Below, piece after piece: positions 1 through 6,982 of a DNA stretch of 26,925 nt (position 1 is the first letter of the stretch; each line of letters starts with the position of its first letter). A program made the position numbers and the translations under genes. Below the pieces are notes generated by a model. It was not told the origin of the DNA and did no database searches. It saw nothing but the letters and a program-made list of their open reading frames with translations. Origin of the DNA: CAZTLE01 sp964614415 (GTDB taxonomy: Bacteria; Bacteroidota; Bacteroidia; Flavobacteriales; Flavobacteriaceae); assembly GCA_964614415.1 (NCBI GenBank), contig CAZTLE010000033.1, positions 1-26,925 on the forward strand, read 5' to 3'.

Positions 1-796
1 TTTTGCTGAATAACACCGAACCACAATAGGCTCCATCCACGTGCAGCCAAATATTGTGTTCTTCACAAAGTGCTGCTACTTCCGTGATAGGATCGAAACT
101 TCCCAGTACGGTCGTTCCCGCTGTGAGGTTTACCAGAGACGGAATATACCCTTTGTCAATATCATTCAGTATGGCTTGTTTCAGTTCGTTTATGATTAAC
201 CTGCCTTTTTGATCGGTTTCTATATATCGCACCTGCTCTCTGCCGATCCCCGAAAAAGCAGCATTCTTGGGAATGCTGTAATGTGAGTCCCGGGAGGTGT
301 ATACGGTAAGCCTGGATTCCCTGAAGCCTTGCGAACGAATTAAACCCTGGGAGCGATCCCGGGCCATGAGCATAGACATGAAATTGGTTAGAGACCCCCC
401 GGAGGCAAATGTGCCTCCAGCGCTGGCATCCCAACCTATCATTTCAATCACCTTGTTGAGAATAACCTTTTCAACACCGACCTGGGGTCCGGCTGCCTTG
501 TAAGTGTACATGCTGTTGTTCAGAAAAACAGATAGGAGATCTCCCAGGATGGCGTGCTCGTTTCTTCCTCCGAACAATTGATTAAAGAAACGATTGGTCC
601 CTGTTTTTGGGGTATGTCGAACCAATTCGTAAAGTGATGTTTTAAAATCGTCTTCGGTTGTTGGGGTTTCGGGAAGGCTTAAGTCGAGTTCCTGAAAAAG
701 GGTTTCGGAGGGGATATGGTCGGCTATGGGTTTTTCTGATTCTTCATTAACAAGTTTTGCTATTATTTCTGTAAAATTCAACAGGGCTTTCTTCAT
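1..796 (-). CDS. PLP-dependent group II decarboxylase, cysteine sulfinate/glutamate decarboxylase-like (3' end beyond window)
   Basis: The minus strand reads open from an ATG at 794-796 to the window edge, 265 codons without a stop. The N-terminal half matches the group II pyridoxal-5'-phosphate decarboxylase family (PF00282). Visible hallmarks are a TNRFFNQLFGG segment (compare HPRFFNQLFSG in animal cysteine sulfinate decarboxylase), YTYKAAGPQVGVE, GGTFASGGSLTNFMSM, a SRDSHYSIPKNAAFSGIG cofactor region, TAGTTVLGSFDP, and HVDGAY, whose Asp contacts the PLP ring nitrogen. The catalytic Lys should lie just outside the window. The best reading is an enzyme that decarboxylates cysteine sulfinate, glutamate or aspartate; the substrate cannot be fixed from sequence alone. 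The divergent cysteine dioxygenase next door favours cysteine sulfinate to hypotaurine. The upstream spacer is AT-rich, with repeated TTTTTGAT motifs. Confidence 0.88.
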   Translation of the reverse strand, partial: MKKALLNFTEIIAKLVNEESEKPIADHIPSETLFQELDLSLPETPTTEDDFKTSLYELVRHTPKTGTNRFFNQLFGGRNEHAILGDLLSVFLNNSMYTYKAAGPQVGVEKVILNKVIEMIGWDASAGGTFASGGSLTNFMSMLMARDRSQGLIRSQGFRESRLTVYTSRDSHYSIPKNAAFSGIGREQVRYIETDQKGRLIINELKQAILNDIDKGYIPSLVNLTAGTTVLGSFDPITEVAALCEEHNIWLHVDGAYCGSVLFSK

Positions 797-833
797 TTTT
801 TTCGGAATTCTAAATTTTTTAAAAAATCGTCAT

Positions 834-866
834 TTTTGATCAAAATTGATCCGTTTTTGATGAAAA
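834..866. promoter_or_regulatory. candidate shared operator between the divergent decarboxylase and cysteine dioxygenase genes
   Basis: The spacer holds a perfect 12-bp palindrome TTTTGATCAAAA (834-845), then TTGATC (846-851), then TTTTTGATGAAAA (854-866). The last repeats the 13-mer at 833-845 with one mismatch, 21 bp further on, about two helical turns. Spaced palindromic half-sites between divergent promoters suggest a binding site for a dimeric regulator. No regulator gene lies next to it and none is assigned. AT-rich DNA makes chance palindromes more likely, so confidence is moderate. Confidence 0.4.
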
Positions 867-963
867 TTTGAAAAAATAATCCAAAATCAACCAAAAAAAC
901 CATTTTTTTACTTATACTCCCCCAAAGCTACTATTATTGCAAGAACAAAAAAATATTAACCAT

Positions 964-1551
964 ATGAATTGTATTGAGTCGGTAGAAGAGTTGGTGGAAA
1001 CATTAAAAAGAAGCAAGAAGGAAGATTATGTCGCCATTGCCAGATTATTGGACATACCGGCTGCCGACCTCATGGATTACGCCTACTGGAAAGAAGAGGG
1101 GTATACAAGGAATTGTATAGAGCGAACCGATGATTTTGAACTATTGCTTTTGTGTTGGAATCCCGGAGATTCTACCCCAATTCATTGTCATGGAGAGCAA
1201 CGATGTTGGGTGTATCAGGTGAGTGGACGGATGAAAGAAGTTATTTATAAAGAAAATGAGGATAATAACATTAACCCCGATTCAGAAAGGAGATTGAAGT
1301 CCGGGGATATTTGTTATATGGATGATTCCCTGGGCTATCATACGCTTCACAACAATTCAGATGCCAGATCCATGAGTTTACATCTATACGCCAGGCCCAT
1401 CGACACTTGTACCTATTACGATGAAGAGGTTGAGGAATTTGTTCCCACGGATATGCATTATCATAGCTACAAGGGGGAATTGGTTAATGACCGGAAACTT
1501 GAAACCAGGGAGGAAAGACTTACACGTCTCACCAAATCGGCGATTATTTAG
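964..1551 (+). CDS. cysteine dioxygenase type I (cupin, non-haem iron)
   Basis: This 195-residue protein belongs to the cysteine dioxygenase family (PF05995), which oxidises L-cysteine with O2 to cysteine sulfinate in the cytoplasm. All known functional residues of mammalian CDO can be matched. YTRN carries Arg49 (rat Arg60, binds the cysteine carboxylate). His74 and His76 (rat 86/88) and His140 in the rat count (here His126) are the iron ligands. Cys81 and Tyr142 correspond to the Cys93-Tyr157 crosslink pair, and Ser138/His140 to Ser153/His155. Many bacterial homologues have Gly at the crosslink Cys; this one keeps Cys. The ATG at 964 is preferred over an in-frame TTG at 937, which would add nine poorly conserved residues. 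The gene is divergent from the PLP decarboxylase, consistent with a cysteine-to-hypotaurine route. Its 3' end converges with the next gene 28 bp away. Confidence 0.93.
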   Translation: MNCIESVEELVETLKRSKKEDYVAIARLLDIPAADLMDYAYWKEEGYTRNCIERTDDFELLLLCWNPGDSTPIHCHGEQRCWVYQVSGRMKEVIYKENEDNNINPDSERRLKSGDICYMDDSLGYHTLHNNSDARSMSLHLYARPIDTCTYYDEEVEEFVPTDMHYHSYKGELVNDRKLETREERLTRLTKSAII

Positions 1552-1579
1552 GATCATTGGTTCGACCTCCTGAAAGAGC

Positions 1580-1990
1580 TTATTCAATCCTAATAGGCTT
1601 TTTCTTTAGATCCAGTTCCTTGATAAGTTCATCGGTAAAGCGGTAATGGCCTTTCATCGTAATAATCTTAAACCGATGCTTTCTCATCTTGCTTAGAGTA
1701 TCCAGAAAAAGCCATTTGGATTTCAACAACTTTGGCCTGGAACTTTTAATTCCTAACTCAAAATAATGTTTAACACCATCCATATATCCCACGATATCAG
1801 GAATAATGGTTACATCACTATCTTTTTTGTAGAATGAATTAGGGGCTTCATATCCTTCCAGGTCTGCTTTAATATCGGTATATCCATGGTCGGAAAGATA
1901 TTTTACGGATTTTTCAAGTAATTCGGGATGCTCAATTTTGTCTTCATGTATCATAGTATTTACAATATGAAAAATTATGGACTTTTCCAA
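1580..1990 (-). CDS. hypothetical protein, weak resemblance to a PD-(D/E)xK nuclease-like fold
   Basis: This is a 136-residue soluble protein with no signal peptide or membrane segment; I do not recognise the family firmly. An N-terminal helical part (residues 1-50) is followed by IPDIVGYMDGVKHYFELGIKS (62-83) and a basic stretch KLLKSKWLFLDTLSKMRKHR. The spacing of Asp65, Glu78 and Lys82 on two predicted strands recalls the restriction-endonuclease-like fold. However, the second motif is E-L-G-I-K rather than canonical ExK, so activity is doubtful. An internal Met13 is an alternative start. The gene stands alone, convergent with cysteine dioxygenase. The coding call is good; the fold suggestion is weak. 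Confidence 0.65.
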   Translation of the reverse strand: MEKSIIFHIVNTMIHEDKIEHPELLEKSVKYLSDHGYTDIKADLEGYEAPNSFYKKDSDVTIIPDIVGYMDGVKHYFELGIKSSRPKLLKSKWLFLDTLSKMRKHRFKIITMKGHYRFTDELIKELDLKKKPIRIE

Positions 1991-2118
1991 TATATAGCCG
2001 GATTCAGGCCTTGAGCTATTTTGAAAGCATAGAGAAATTATTAGTTCCCATGCATCCGTTAGGAGACAACCGGGGTTAATTTAGAATGTCTTGTACATTA
2101 TCTGAAAATGACAATCAT

Positions 2119-2126
2119 TATCTTTA
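2119..2126 (+). promoter_or_regulatory. possible Bacteroidota -7 element
   Basis: TATCTTTA matches the Bacteroidota sigma factor -7 consensus TAnnTTTG at all but the last position and lies 21 bp before the dienelactone hydrolase ATG. I see no clear -33 TTG at the usual distance, so this is tentative. Confidence 0.3.
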
Positions 2127-2147
2127 TAGACTTAAAACCATATCAAT

Positions 2148-2987
2148 ATGAAAAAAGTTGCTACCGGTATTCTATTCATGGCTCTTTTGTTTGCAGCGGC
2201 ATGTAAGGAAAAAACCGAATCCAAACCTGAAACGGATAGCACCACGGAAGTACCTGTTGTAAAAGTAAAGGGAATTGAAGTGAACTATGCTTCCGATTCC
2301 ACCAACCTCAAAGGTTATATAGCTTTTGATGAGAACCAACAAGGGAAGCGCCCGGGAGTTATTGTTGTGCATGAATGGTGGGGACATAACAATTATGTTA
2401 GAGAGCGTGCCGATATGCTGGCCGAACTGGGATATACCGCCATTGCCGTTGATATGTATGGCGATGGAAAATTAGCAGAGCATCCGGATGACGCCGGGAA
2501 GTTTGCCATGAGCGTGATTTCGAATCTACCCGAAGCCAAAGCTCGTTTCAATGCGGCAGTCGATTTGCTAAAGCAACACGAATCTGTTGACGATCAAAAA
2601 ATTGCAGCCATAGGGTACTGTTTCGGAGGAAGTGTGGCCTTGACAATGGCCAATAGCGGAGCGGATCTGGCTGCGGTAGCCGCTTTTCATAGTGGGGTCA
2701 CATTACCCGTGATGCCAAATGAAGATCTCAAGGCCCGGGTCCTGGTTTGTAATGGTGCCGAAGACCCTTTCATAAGTCCCGAATCTGTTGAAGCCTTTAA
2801 ATCTGCAATGGACTCAATAGGTGCAAATTATGAGTATATTTCATATCCGGGAGTGAAACACAGCTTCACTTCGAAGGAAGCCGATGCCAATGCGGAAAAG
2901 TTCGAAATGCCTTTGGCTTATGATGCTGAGGCTGATCAAAATTCATGGGCAAGCCTTCAGCAGATGTTGACCGAGGTGTTTGAATGA
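2148..2987 (+). CDS. dienelactone hydrolase family lipoprotein
   Basis: This 279-residue alpha/beta hydrolase has a lipoprotein signal: positive N-terminus, hydrophobic segment and AAAC with Cys19. It is probably anchored in the envelope facing the periplasm. The fold (residues about 40-279) shows dienelactone hydrolase hallmarks: VIVVHEWWG near residue 71, VDMYGDG at 101, a nucleophile elbow G-Y-C-F-G-G with Cys158 instead of Ser, Asp206 in GAEDPF, and His238 in VKHSF. The Cys-Asp-His triad is complete. Family members hydrolyse lactones and other esters; the true substrate here is unknown. The upstream region carries a TATCTTTA element. The gene is followed at once by the remnant of a gamma-glutamyltransferase gene. 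Confidence 0.9.
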   Translation: MKKVATGILFMALLFAAACKEKTESKPETDSTTEVPVVKVKGIEVNYASDSTNLKGYIAFDENQQGKRPGVIVVHEWWGHNNYVRERADMLAELGYTAIAVDMYGDGKLAEHPDDAGKFAMSVISNLPEAKARFNAAVDLLKQHESVDDQKIAAIGYCFGGSVALTMANSGADLAAVAAFHSGVTLPVMPNEDLKARVLVCNGAEDPFISPESVEAFKSAMDSIGANYEYISYPGVKHSFTSKEADANAEKFEMPLAYDAEADQNSWASLQQMLTEVFE

Positions 2988-3055
2988 TACTCAAAAGATG
3001 TAATCATATCTTTACAACACCTCATAAATACCGATTAAAAATTAAAGAACGAATC

Positions 3056-3246
3056 ATGAAGAACTTTCTGAGTGGTCTTTTATGTGCACTACTTTTTGTT
3101 CAATATAGTGCTGCACAGGATAGAATTACGGGTGAAGCCTTTGCCACCCGTTCCGTAGTGTTGGGGCAGAATGGAATGGTGGCTACCAGTCATCCTCTGG
3201 CAACTCAAATAGGGCTGGATGTTTTAAAGGAGGGCGGTAATGCCCT
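3056..3246 (+). pseudogene. gamma-glutamyltransferase, N-terminal remnant (truncated)
   Basis: A start at 3056 gives a signal peptide (MKNFLSGLLCALLFVQYSAAQ), then GQNGMVATSHPLATQIGLDVLKEGGNA, the classic N-terminus of periplasmic gamma-glutamyltransferases, which cleave glutathione and transfer glutamyl groups. Family proteins continue with V-D-A-A and run to about 550-600 residues with a catalytic Thr in the second half. Here the similarity stops after GGNA, near 3243. The frame enters unrelated sequence (ADYDGSRYVFCCY) and ends at 3287-3289. Neither the large-subunit core nor the catalytic Thr is present, so the product cannot be an active enzyme. The break coincides with the start of antisense HYR-domain sequence, suggesting a deletion or rearrangement. 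Confidence 0.85.
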
Positions 3247-3570
3247 GGCAGATTACGACGGGAGCCGTTACGTCTTCTGCTGTTACTAAGGCAACACAAG
3301 TGGAGGAGTTACCCGCATTATCTGTGACGGTAAGTGTTATATCGTTCTCTCCCAGGTTGGAGCAATCAAAGGTGTCGATGTCAATAGATAAGGAGGCTAC
3401 CCCGCAGTTATCTGCACTGACCCCGCAAAATCAACCGCAGTTATGGTAGCCAACCCAAGCTCATTCAATTGAATAGTAATGTCCTCACATACCGCTACCG
3501 GGTCTTCGTCATCGGTCACTTTAATGGTAGAACCGCAAATAAAGCTGTCATTGTAAGGGTCAGTTTGTAC
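3238..3570 (-). pseudogene. HYR-domain repeat fragment of a large surface protein (frameshifted)
   Basis: Read on the minus strand, this segment encodes about 1.3 units of the HYR/PKD-like repeats found in large secreted flavobacterial proteins. The first part includes STIKVTDDEDPVAVCEDITI and LNELGLATITAVDFAG. After a shift of one base it continues SADNCGVASLSIDIDTFDCS, then NDITLTVTDNAGNSS, and ends TAPVVICQGIT. The shift falls at a run of four C (3421-3424), so a one-base indel is the likely cause. A TAA at 3571-3573 closes the frame upstream, and the other end runs into the truncated gamma-glutamyltransferase. There is no start, signal peptide or sorting domain. It is a gene fragment, not a working gene. 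Confidence 0.8.
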
Positions 3571-3649
3571 TTAGTGATTCTACTTTTTTGTTTGAATGCA
3601 AGTTGGAATAACAAAAAAGTCTATTAAATAAGTACCGGCTCGTAAATTC

Positions 3650-3666
3650 TACGTATTAGTACGTAT
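3650..3666. promoter_or_regulatory. tandem TACGTAT direct repeat, possible regulator site
   Basis: TACGTAT occurs twice, separated by TAG, giving a 10-bp period (one helical turn) of palindromic TACGTA cores. It lies 20 bp beyond the stop of the LuxR-type response regulator and before the leftward HYR fragment. It looks like a double binding site for a dimeric regulator such as the adjacent LuxR protein, but no binding data can be inferred from sequence. Confidence 0.3.
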
Positions 3667-3685
3667 ATGAATATAGGCCAGGTTA

Positions 3686-4336
3686 TTATTTTTGCGAGAG
3701 GATGATGTTTTTGTTAACTAGCGCCCAATTGGTTAAGGAATTATTGGTCTTCTTCAATCCCAATTTTTCAATGATATTGCTTCGGTGTTTTTCAATGGTT
3801 CGTTTGGACAATGACAAGGACTCTGCAATTTCTTTACTGGAAATTTCTTGAGCAATTAGTTTTAAAATTTTTGTTTCAGATAAGGTAAGATAACTAAGCC
3901 TTCTAAGCTCATTGTTAGCCTTTTCAAGGGGGTGTGTGTCAATGGACTTGCTGAAATAAATTTCGTCTTTTAATACACTGTCTATACAGCGTTCGATTTC
4001 AAAAAAGGAGTCTTCTTTTAGCAAATACCCGTTAATTTGTAAGGTTTTAGCCTGCACTATATAAAAGGCTTCTTTGTGGAAGGATAAAATGATAAATTTG
4101 GTTTTCGATCCTTTTTCCCGAGCCATTTTTATCACTTCGAAGCCGTTGAGGGTAGGCATATCTATATCTAAAAATGCTAAGGAAGGCCGTTGTTCCAGAA
4201 TAAGCTCCAGAGCTTGAATGCCATTTGTGGCCTGCCCGATTATTCGATAGCCATTGGCATTTAATTCATCATACAATCCTTTCAGTAGCATGGGATGGTC
4301 GTCGGCAACTACAATGGAAATATCTTCTTTTTTCAT
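3686..4336 (-). CDS. LuxR/NarL-family response regulator
   Basis: This 216-residue regulator has a receiver domain (about 6-122) and a LuxR-type helix-turn-helix (about 148-205). Receiver landmarks are the acidic pair Asp12/Asp13 in VVADDHP, phosphoacceptor Asp57 in FLDIDMP, switch Ser85 and Lys107 in LLKED. The DNA-binding part reads LTLSETKILKLIAQEIS, then KEIAESLSLSKRTIEKHRSN, the usual recognition helix. Its ATG (4334-4336) begins one base after the stop of the histidine kinase, so the two are co-transcribed and surely form a pair. Phosphorylation at Asp57 should promote dimerisation and DNA binding; the target genes are unknown. Tandem TACGTAT repeats just downstream could be a binding site. 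Confidence 0.94.
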   Translation of the reverse strand: MKKEDISIVVADDHPMLLKGLYDELNANGYRIIGQATNGIQALELILEQRPSLAFLDIDMPTLNGFEVIKMAREKGSKTKFIILSFHKEAFYIVQAKTLQINGYLLKEDSFFEIERCIDSVLKDEIYFSKSIDTHPLEKANNELRRLSYLTLSETKILKLIAQEISSKEIAESLSLSKRTIEKHRSNIIEKLGLKKTNNSLTNWALVNKNIILSQK

Positions 4337-4337
4337 A

Positions 4338-6371
4338 TTACAAGGGGACTGTCAAAGACATAATGGTACCGCTATTGAATTCACTGTCCAGTTTCAATTG
4401 AGCTCCCAAAATCTTGGCGCGCTCGAACAAGGTTTTTATTCCTAAGCTTACCGTTTTATTTTTAGATTCTACATCGAAACCTTTCCCGTTATCGCTTACC
4501 AAAATGTGGATATATTTTGGCTTTTTATTTACTTCTATCTTGACTGCTTTTGCTTCGGCATGCTTTATAACGTTACTAAGGGTTTCCTGCAATATCCTGT
4601 AGAGATGCAGTTCAGATTCCTTTGTTAGTGTTCCATCAATATTCTCAATATTTTCCGTAAAGAATATATCGGAATTCGAATTGATATTGTATAAGAGGGA
4701 ATTTATAGACTCCGTTAATCCTAAACGTTCTAAATTTGAAGGGTGTAATCCTCTGGAGATATCGCGAACTTCTTCTAGTGTGGTACTTGCCAGATTCTCT
4801 AAATTACTATGACCAATATTCTTAGTTTGCTTCGACAATAGCATAAGTTTTTGCCCCACGCTATCATGTAATTCTCTCGCTAAACGTGAACGTTCCTCTT
4901 CCTGGCCCTGGATCAAATCCTGAGAAAACGATTCTTGCATTTTTTGCTTGGTTAAGGCAAACTTTTTGCTTCGAATTAAATACAAAATTAAAAACAGAGC
5001 CAAAAGTCCTAGACCTCCAAAAATCATTAGTTGTGTACTTATCTTACTTTTTGCATCAAGCAATTCTATTTCTGATTTCTGGCTTTCTATGGTTGCATCT
5101 CGTTTTTCAGTTTCGTACAGCGTCTGATAGTAGGACAATGCCTTGACTTTTTGAACACTATTGATAGAATCTTTGAATTGGTGGTATTTTGAGTAATAAA
5201 AATGAGTCTTTTCAAAATCTCCCAGGGCTTTGGTAATATTTGATAATAACCCATATGTAAAATAAATATTCTCTGCATTATTCGCTTCAAGGTGAATTTT
5301 CAATGTTTTTTCAGCTTCTGATAATGCTTTTTCGAAATTCCTGGTACTGTAGTAATAATTTGCCACGGACGATCTATAATTATACTCATAGGGTATAGGA
5401 TCTTCTTTTGAATATTGTCTCTGTATTTTATCAAAGTAGGTTTTAGCTTTAGACAAACTGTCACATTGCGAATATGCAGTTAACAATCCATACATAATTA
5501 ATGGGGTATAGATACTGAACCTATTTTCACCATTCTTTTCAGCTTTTTCTATTTCCTGATAAGCCTCATGAAGGTACCTTATACTCAAAGGCCGATTCCC
5601 TTGTCTATTTGCATTGGCAGATGCATTATATAAAAGAGGAATAGAAGAACGGTAATCATTGCGCGACCTGGCTATGGTAAGAATCTGTTCTCGTTCTTCC
5701 TGTGCTTCTTTAAAAAAGCCAATCATGGTGTAAATGGCGGCCAGTTCATTTCTAGCCACCATAAGATTGGCTGTATCTTTTTGTTTCGTAAAAATAGCTA
5801 CCGTTTCGTTAAGTAATTTCGACCCTTCTGCATACCTGGCCATTCGTCTCAAAGTTGCTGCCCTATAAGTTCTGGCGGTCGCATACAGTGAGGTATCTTT
5901 ATTTTTTAGTGCAATATTTTCTGCTATCTTATAGTTTGAAATCGAAGTTTCTAAAATTCCTGCACGATAATAGGCATCTGCAACATTAAAATACAGCATG
6001 CTCAATACATCGTTATCTTCGATTTGTATATTTCTTTTTTCAAAATCCTTGAATAATTTTATACCCTCTTCACCTCTATTGGCTCTGTTTGCGAAATAAA
6101 AAATAAGATCACTCGTGCGATTGACTGCAATAGCTATGGAATCCTGCTCATAGGCATACTGTATGGTAGCCCTGGTAATTGAATCGAACTTAAACTCCGG
6201 CTTGCCGTTATAACCAATCAAACGGGACAAACTATCCATGAGTACTAATTTATCTGCGCCTTCCGTATTAGAAATTTTGGCCTTCAACTCCTGAACTTTT
6301 GGTGTAATATCTTCCTGAGAAAAGCCGATAATTGAGAAAGCTAAACTCAGAACGGTGACTATTCTTTTCAT
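4338..6371 (-). CDS. TPR-containing sensor histidine kinase (NarX/HisKA_3 type)
   Basis: This 677-residue membrane kinase has a signal peptide (MKRIVTVLSLAFSIIGFSQ) followed by a periplasmic array of tetratricopeptide repeats (about 80-430). One transmembrane helix lies at about 448-468 (LMIFGGLGLLALFLILYLI), followed by a coiled linker. A HisKA_3 dimerisation domain has the H-box around His502 in LARELHDSVGQK, and the C-terminal ATPase domain has the N-box at Asn600 (LSNVIKHA) and the G1 box at Asp627 (SDNGKGF). No further domain follows. TPR sensors of this layout are common in Flavobacteriaceae and probably sense through protein contacts. The kinase precedes its LuxR regulator with a one-base gap. 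Directly upstream lies a decayed second copy of an ATPase domain. Confidence 0.94.
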   Translation of the reverse strand: MKRIVTVLSLAFSIIGFSQEDITPKVQELKAKISNTEGADKLVLMDSLSRLIGYNGKPEFKFDSITRATIQYAYEQDSIAIAVNRTSDLIFYFANRANRGEEGIKLFKDFEKRNIQIEDNDVLSMLYFNVADAYYRAGILETSISNYKIAENIALKNKDTSLYATARTYRAATLRRMARYAEGSKLLNETVAIFTKQKDTANLMVARNELAAIYTMIGFFKEAQEEREQILTIARSRNDYRSSIPLLYNASANANRQGNRPLSIRYLHEAYQEIEKAEKNGENRFSIYTPLIMYGLLTAYSQCDSLSKAKTYFDKIQRQYSKEDPIPYEYNYRSSVANYYYSTRNFEKALSEAEKTLKIHLEANNAENIYFTYGLLSNITKALGDFEKTHFYYSKYHQFKDSINSVQKVKALSYYQTLYETEKRDATIESQKSEIELLDAKSKISTQLMIFGGLGLLALFLILYLIRSKKFALTKQKMQESFSQDLIQGQEEERSRLARELHDSVGQKLMLLSKQTKNIGHSNLENLASTTLEEVRDISRGLHPSNLERLGLTESINSLLYNINSNSDIFFTENIENIDGTLTKESELHLYRILQETLSNVIKHAEAKAVKIEVNKKPKYIHILVSDNGKGFDVESKNKTVSLGIKTLFERAKILGAQLKLDSEFNSGTIMSLTVPL

Positions 6372-6377
6372 AACAGG

Positions 6378-6626
6378 TTAAATTGGTATATTCAAAGTCA
6401 ATGAGGTTCCTATAGATAACTCACTATTTTAAGTTAAGTTCTGAACCTATAATTTTTGCACACTTAAATGAGGTTTTAGTCCAAGACTCATACTTTTACA
6501 CCTCGATTCAAAATCAAATCCTATACCTTTATCACCTATTTAAATGGTGATTTCATCTTCTACTTTTTAACTTTCAATTTTGGCTTTTCGTGAATGAACA
6601 GTGTGATTGACTTCTGTTTCCTGAGC
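6378..6626 (-). pseudogene. decayed C-terminal ATPase domain of a second histidine kinase
   Basis: A single minus-strand frame of 83 codons can be matched along its length to the last 84 residues of the neighbouring intact kinase, but it is broken by four internal stops. Matching pieces are QET at the N-box start, HSRKAKIE against HAEAKAVKIE, IGDKGIGFDFES against VSDNGKGFDVES, MSLGLK against VSLGIK, and NSELSIGTSLTLNIPI before the terminal stop against DSEFNSGTIMSLTVPL. It is therefore the relic of a kinase of the same family, from duplication or from a lost neighbouring gene. It cannot be expressed as a protein. The start of the original gene is not visible to the right. Confidence 0.8.
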
Positions 6627-6982
6627 GTGTCCTTTATTGAAGAATAAAAATGGGATAAACAATCCGCATTTAGCAACAACTTTTGCTTTTAAAGAGCATT
6701 GATGTAGGTATAAAAACATTGAGAAAAAATGAGTTAATGTTCATGTTTTATTTGAGGGGTCAGCTCTTTTATACAGTATAAAGTTATTAAAATTTGACTC
6801 AAGAACACTATTAGAGGTCTTGAAAAATGACATCTCACAGGCTAAATTCCATAGTATCTTCGTGAGAACGCCATTTTACTTCCGTGTAATGAGGTTTTAT
6901 CTAACTCGAGAGGTTTCCTTTTCCCGGATATTGATTCAGGGGAAATGCGATTTTTGGTCCAGCTAGTTTATGTCGAAGTGCT
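6627..6982. other. gene-free spacer
   Basis: This AT-rich spacer of about 350 bases lies between the kinase relic and the bestrophin gene stop. I see no convincing coding frame, no strong hairpin followed by a T-run, and no repeat. Scattered stops on both strands suggest it may be further decayed sequence from the kinase relic, but I could not align it. Confidence 0.5.

Noticed and set aside
162..434. A 90-codon minus-strand frame inside the decarboxylase gene
   Set aside because: It is a shifted shadow of the PLP decarboxylase frame, which runs unbroken from 796 to the window edge with clear family motifs.
3240..3449. A plus-strand frame of 69 codons after the truncated gamma-glutamyltransferase
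   Set aside because: It is antisense to clear HYR-repeat coding on the minus strand and has no signal, domain or sensible start context.
6645..6982. Possible further kinase remnant to the right of the ATPase relic
   Set aside because: A few residues could be forced onto the kinase H-box region, but no frame gives a continuous match.
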